Origin: Gemmatimonadota bacterium
GTDB lineage: Bacteria > Gemmatimonadota > Gemmatimonadetes > Gemmatimonadales > GWC2-71-9
DNA length: 8,597 bases
Direction of reading: 5' to 3'
Assembly: GCA_029862935.1 (NCBI GenBank)
Contig: JAOTWK010000132.1
Coordinates: 1 to 8,597 of the forward strand
The notes beneath the pieces are model-generated. The model searched no databases, had not been told where the DNA came from, and was given only the letters and a program-made list of their open reading frames with translations. Of the stretch, positions 6,921 through 8,597 are shown in pieces. Position numbers and translations under genes: made by a program. Every line of letters begins with the position of its first letter. The first letter of the stretch is position 1.

Positions 6921-7031
6921 AGAGTCGCCACCTCTCCAGCTGAAGCTCCACGTCATCGCAGAAAAACCCAGTTGCGTGACGTAGAACTCGATCGAGGCTC
7001 GAATGTCCCGAGAGGGAAGGACTGGATGCAC
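6921..7031 (-). pseudogene. VOC (glyoxalase-like) gene remnant with internal deletion and frameshift
   Basis: From the GTG at 7031 the frame reads MHPVLPSRDIRASIEFYVTQ followed by LGF, a textbook first strand and helix of a VOC/bleomycin-resistance-type protein. At the run GGGTTTTTC the VOC-like reading jumps to another frame and continues as GFFCDDVELQLERW, which resembles the last strand of the first VOC module (usually D-G-V-E-L-x-L-x-W). About 20 to 25 residues that normally lie between are missing, as is the whole second half of the protein. The remnant ends where the ribosome-binding site and ATG of the next gene begin. It is only distantly similar to the intact VOC protein at 5586-5942. 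An alternative is a genuine fusion in the 162-codon frame 6543-7031, which I think less likely. Confidence 0.6.
6928..6937 (-). promoter_or_regulatory. Strong ribosome-binding site derived from a dead VOC gene
   Basis: GGAGAGGTGG lies 7 bases before the ATG at 6920 and decides the start of the conserved hypothetical gene. In another frame the same bases encode the Leu-Glu-Arg-Trp end of a VOC-like strand (DDVELQLERW), so the site seems to have come from the coding sequence of the broken VOC gene. Confidence 0.6.
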
Positions 7032-7054
7032 AGCCTACCAAGCTTACCGAACCA

Positions 7055-7291
7055 TCACGGCATTGCATCAAGACCCAGCCGGGCCAATGCGTAATGTTGC
7101 ACATATCCACAATGATCGCATATGCGCACCGCCGACGTCGTGATCTCGTCGGTCGCATGCACATGCAGACTATGCAAGTAATCCGCGGTATACAACTGCT
7201 TGTTCCCACATGAGAGGCACGCGTTACTTGCACGACGCTCGGCAAGCGCGTGGTCGATTTCGTCGATCTGTTGAATCGAGAGTCTGGTCAT
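7055..7291 (-). CDS. Small zinc-ribbon protein
   Basis: From the ATG at 7291 this is a 78-residue protein starting MTRLSIQQIDEIDHALAERR. Two CxxC knuckles, CLSC (25-28) and CDHC (57-60), should bind one zinc ion. The second lies in RICDHCGYVQHYALARLGL (55-73). An N-terminal helix with I-x-x-I-D, then C-x-x-C, about 30 residues, then C-x-x-C-G-Y and a hydrophobic end is a layout I recall from a family of small uncharacterised bacterial zinc-ribbon proteins. The role is unknown; nucleic-acid or protein binding is only a guess. The frame extends to a GTG at 7345, but the first 18 residues have no family character and no ribosome-binding site, so I prefer 7291. The VOC remnant begins 23 bases downstream. 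Confidence 0.7.
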   Translation of the reverse strand: MTRLSIQQIDEIDHALAERRASNACLSCGNKQLYTADYLHSLHVHATDEITTSAVRICDHCGYVQHYALARLGLDAMP

Positions 7292-7317
7292 AGCGAGCTC
7301 TGCGTAGGCGTCAGAGT

Positions 7318-7578
7318 CTATTGGGTTGAGCGAAGGCCAGCGCACCTTCTGCCGCCCGCGTGATCATTCGACAGGCACAAAGATGCAGCTTGAGCCACAT
7401 TGCCGTCCAGCCGCACTAGCCCCCGTAAATGGATCTCGAGTAGCATCGGATCAAGCTTCGAAAGGCTCGCAAGAAGCTTCAAATCGTCGAGAAGAGGCTT
7501 CTGGAAGATCGGAAGAAGCCTCTGGATGGTCGGAAGAAGCTTCTGGAAGGTCGAAAGAAGCTTCTTCACGGGGAGCAT
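7318..7578 (-). CDS. Doubtful open frame encoding leucine-rich heptads
   Basis: This 86-codon frame translates the 21-bp repeats as seven-residue units such as KLLSTFQ, KLLPTIQ and RLLPIFQ, then KLLASLS, followed by an unremarkable tail with HLRGLVRLDGNVAQAA. If expressed, the first 50 residues would be an amphipathic, proline-containing repeat. There is no good ribosome-binding site before the ATG at 7578. The frame overlaps the longest form of the zinc-ribbon gene, and the opposite strand is also open through the repeats as a Ser/Glu-rich frame, which is what any 21-bp repeat would give. I keep it only as a possibility; the DNA repeat is the safer description. Confidence 0.2.
   Translation of the reverse strand: MLPVKKLLSTFQKLLPTIQRLLPIFQKPLLDDLKLLASLSKLDPMLLEIHLRGLVRLDGNVAQAASLCLSNDHAGGRRCAGLRSTQ
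7449..7565. repeat. 21-bp tandem repeat array with embedded palindrome
   Basis: Consecutive 21-base units on the plus strand start at 7449, 7470, 7491, 7512, 7533 and 7554 (the last partial). The best unit reads GAAGAAGCTTCTGGAAGGTCG. The units at 7491, 7512 and 7533 differ from each other at only a few positions; those at 7449 and 7470 are more diverged. Each unit holds a full or near copy of the palindrome AGAAGCTTCT, so the palindromes are spaced 21 bp apart, close to two helical turns. This could be a regulatory binding array, a recombination-prone minisatellite, or seven-residue coding repeats. Confidence 0.85.
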
Positions 7579-7703
7579 CGCCGGAGCTGCACTCGCCTAA
7601 TCCTATGATTTACAAGGGGATGTCTCAGCACAGGGTTTGGGGGGCCGTTCAGCGGCTCAAGTGTGTCCGCCAAGCGTGAGCGCGCGGTAGCTTCAGGCGC
7701 CTG

Positions 7704-8108
7704 TCAAGCGGACTCACCGACGGGTGTGCGTCGGCTCAGAAGGCGAGCCACAACGAACGCTGCCAGTGGGAAGTAGATCGCCTCTGCAGCGATCCCCCCG
7801 ATGGCGTCGAGCCACGAGTAGTCAGGCGTGATGGCCTGGCCGAGTTCCACGACAGCGAACATCACCCACCAGATCAGCGCGTACGTCGTCCAGCGCTGAG
7901 CCCAGCGGTCGAGGGCGAGGTAGAAGAGCAAAACGAACGCCACTGCGACGCCACACTTGATCACGAGCACGCTGAGCATGAACAGGCCGACAGAGCCTTC
8001 AATCGGCGGTTGCAGCCCCGTAAGCGCCGAAAGAGCACCATAGATGGGAAACGGGATCACGTACATGATCACGAGAGTGAGCGCGATGGCTAGCACAACC
8101 TTCCGCAT
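7704..8108 (-). CDS. Four-helix integral membrane protein of unknown function
   Basis: A 134-residue hydrophobic protein with four clear membrane segments: about 4-28, 41-66, 73-92 and 100-126. Charged residues lie in the short connecting loops and in the basic tail RLLSRRTP. The first segment has no obvious cleavage site, so it is more likely a membrane anchor than a signal peptide. I do not recognise a family; the length and topology are common among small uncharacterised membrane proteins. GGAGGG lies 11 bases upstream of the ATG at 8108, a long but usable spacing. The beta-glucosidase gene ends 82 bp upstream on the same strand. A perfect palindrome CAGGCGCCTG follows the stop codon directly. 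Confidence 0.75.
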   Translation of the reverse strand: MRKVVLAIALTLVIMYVIPFPIYGALSALTGLQPPIEGSVGLFMLSVLVIKCGVAVAFVLLFYLALDRWAQRWTTYALIWWVMFAVVELGQAITPDYSWLDAIGGIAAEAIYFPLAAFVVARLLSRRTPVGESA

Positions 8109-8190
8109 CTACCCGTGAACCCTCCCAGTGATTCTGCTTGGGTCATGCGAAGACGGCCGCAAGCTCCTACAGTGACCTTATGCTACGTCG

Positions 8191-8597
8191 TCACCACACG
8201 AATCCATTGTTGCGAATGTAGGACTGATAGTCGTAGGCGCTGCCCTTCCAGATGCGTTCCTGCGTATCGAAGTCCACGTACACCATGCCAAACCGCCGCC
8301 CAAAGCCGAACACCCACTCAAAATTGTCGAAACACGACCAGAGATAGTATCGCTTCAGATTTACTCCTTGTTGAATCGCTCGGTGTGCCGCGACAAGGTG
8401 TCGCTTGATGTAGTCGCGGCGTAGCGTGTCGTTGATCTCGCCGTCGACGAGACTGTCGTCATCAGCTCCGAATCCCGCACCGTTCTCCGTGATGTAGATG
8501 AGTGGCTTTCCGTAGTCCCGATCCACACGTACCAGGAGGTCGTAGAGTCCGTCCGGGTAGACCTCACCATTGAACGCCGGCTGCTCGTCTGGGTTTG
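8191..8597 (-). CDS. GH1 beta-glucosidase, C-terminal part (5'-truncated by window edge)
   Basis: The frame is open to the right edge, giving 134 visible residues of an enzyme usually about 450 long. The visible part starts within the region NPDEQPAFNGEVYPDGLYD (1-19), then has PLIYITENGAGF (31-42). In ITENG, Glu37 is the catalytic nucleophile of family GH1. Further conserved elements are RRDYIKRHL (about 59-67), GVNLKRYYLWSCFDNFEWVFGF (about 77-98), whose Trp and NFEW residues form the sugar-binding pocket, and RFGMVYVDF. The C-terminus (WKGSAYDYQSYIRNNGF) is complete for the family. It should cleave beta-linked glucosides or related sugars from the non-reducing end; the exact substrate cannot be told. 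A GTG at 8526 is internal, not the true start. Confidence 0.95.
   Translation of the reverse strand, partial: NPDEQPAFNGEVYPDGLYDLLVRVDRDYGKPLIYITENGAGFGADDDSLVDGEINDTLRRDYIKRHLVAAHRAIQQGVNLKRYYLWSCFDNFEWVFGFGRRFGMVYVDFDTQERIWKGSAYDYQSYIRNNGFVW

Larger units (their letters stand above)
7292..7703. other. Gene-poor interval with a repeat array
   Basis: No confident gene lies in these 412 bases. They hold the 21-bp tandem repeats at 7449-7565, two weak repeat-driven open frames (minus 7318-7578 and plus 7326-7679), and a G-rich stretch near 7637-7650. A perfect 10-base palindrome, CAGGCGCCTG (7694-7703), sits directly after the stop codon of the membrane protein gene. I see no tRNA-like or terminator-like structure. 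Confidence 0.6.

Noticed and set aside
6543..7031. A 162-residue VOC-hypothetical fusion protein
   Set aside because: Only 23 residues look VOC-like in this frame, the VOC reading continues in another frame, and a strong ribosome-binding site precedes the internal ATG at 6920.
448..8597. A single polysaccharide-utilisation locus joining the GH1 glucosidase and the sulfatase
   Set aside because: The two are about 6 kb apart with a repeat array and unrelated small genes between them, and no transporter, SusC/D pair or regulator is visible.

Overview
This window looks like a moderately high-GC bacterial chromosome, probably environmental. The mix of a Tat-exported sulfatase, an anaerobic-type sulfatase maturase, a GT39 membrane glycosyltransferase, a GH1 glycosidase and many small stand-alone VOC, SnoaL and TfoX-C genes would fit soil or marine lineages such as Gemmatimonadota or Acidobacteriota. 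That placement is inference; there is no rRNA or marker gene here. Every gene I can support is on the minus strand, so transcription runs from right to left.

Right edge to left. First comes the C-terminal third of a GH1 beta-glucosidase (8191-8597, cut by the edge). Next is a four-helix membrane protein of unknown function (7704-8108). A gene-poor stretch follows (about 7292-7703) that holds an array of 21-bp tandem repeats, each built around an AGAAGCTTCT-like palindrome. Then a run of short genes: a zinc-ribbon protein (7055-7291), the ruins of a VOC/glyoxalase gene (6921-7031), a conserved hypothetical whose ribosome-binding site lies inside that ruin (6543-6920), a 49-residue two-helix membrane protein (6340-6489), a stand-alone TfoX C-terminal domain (5973-6236), an intact VOC protein (5586-5942) and a SnoaL/NTF2-like protein (5084-5473).

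The left half holds the clearest functional unit: a GT39/PMT_2-type glycosyltransferase (3337-4908), an anaerobic sulfatase-maturating radical SAM enzyme (2127-3326) and a cysteine-type sulfatase (448-2037). The maturase would convert Cys89 of the sulfatase to formylglycine in the cytoplasm, and the folded enzyme would leave by the Tat pathway. The stop codon of the glycosyltransferase lies inside a plausible ribosome-binding site for the maturase, which suggests translational coupling. At the left edge a SixA-like histidine phosphatase begins (1-297) and is cut off.

I see no RNA gene, CRISPR array, insertion sequence, convincing terminator or clear integron attC site. Nothing here is clearly a new defence or mobile system. 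The items most worth a second look are the palindromic 21-bp repeat array, the VOC gene ghost that supplies the leader of the next gene, and the sulfatase, maturase and glycosyltransferase cluster.
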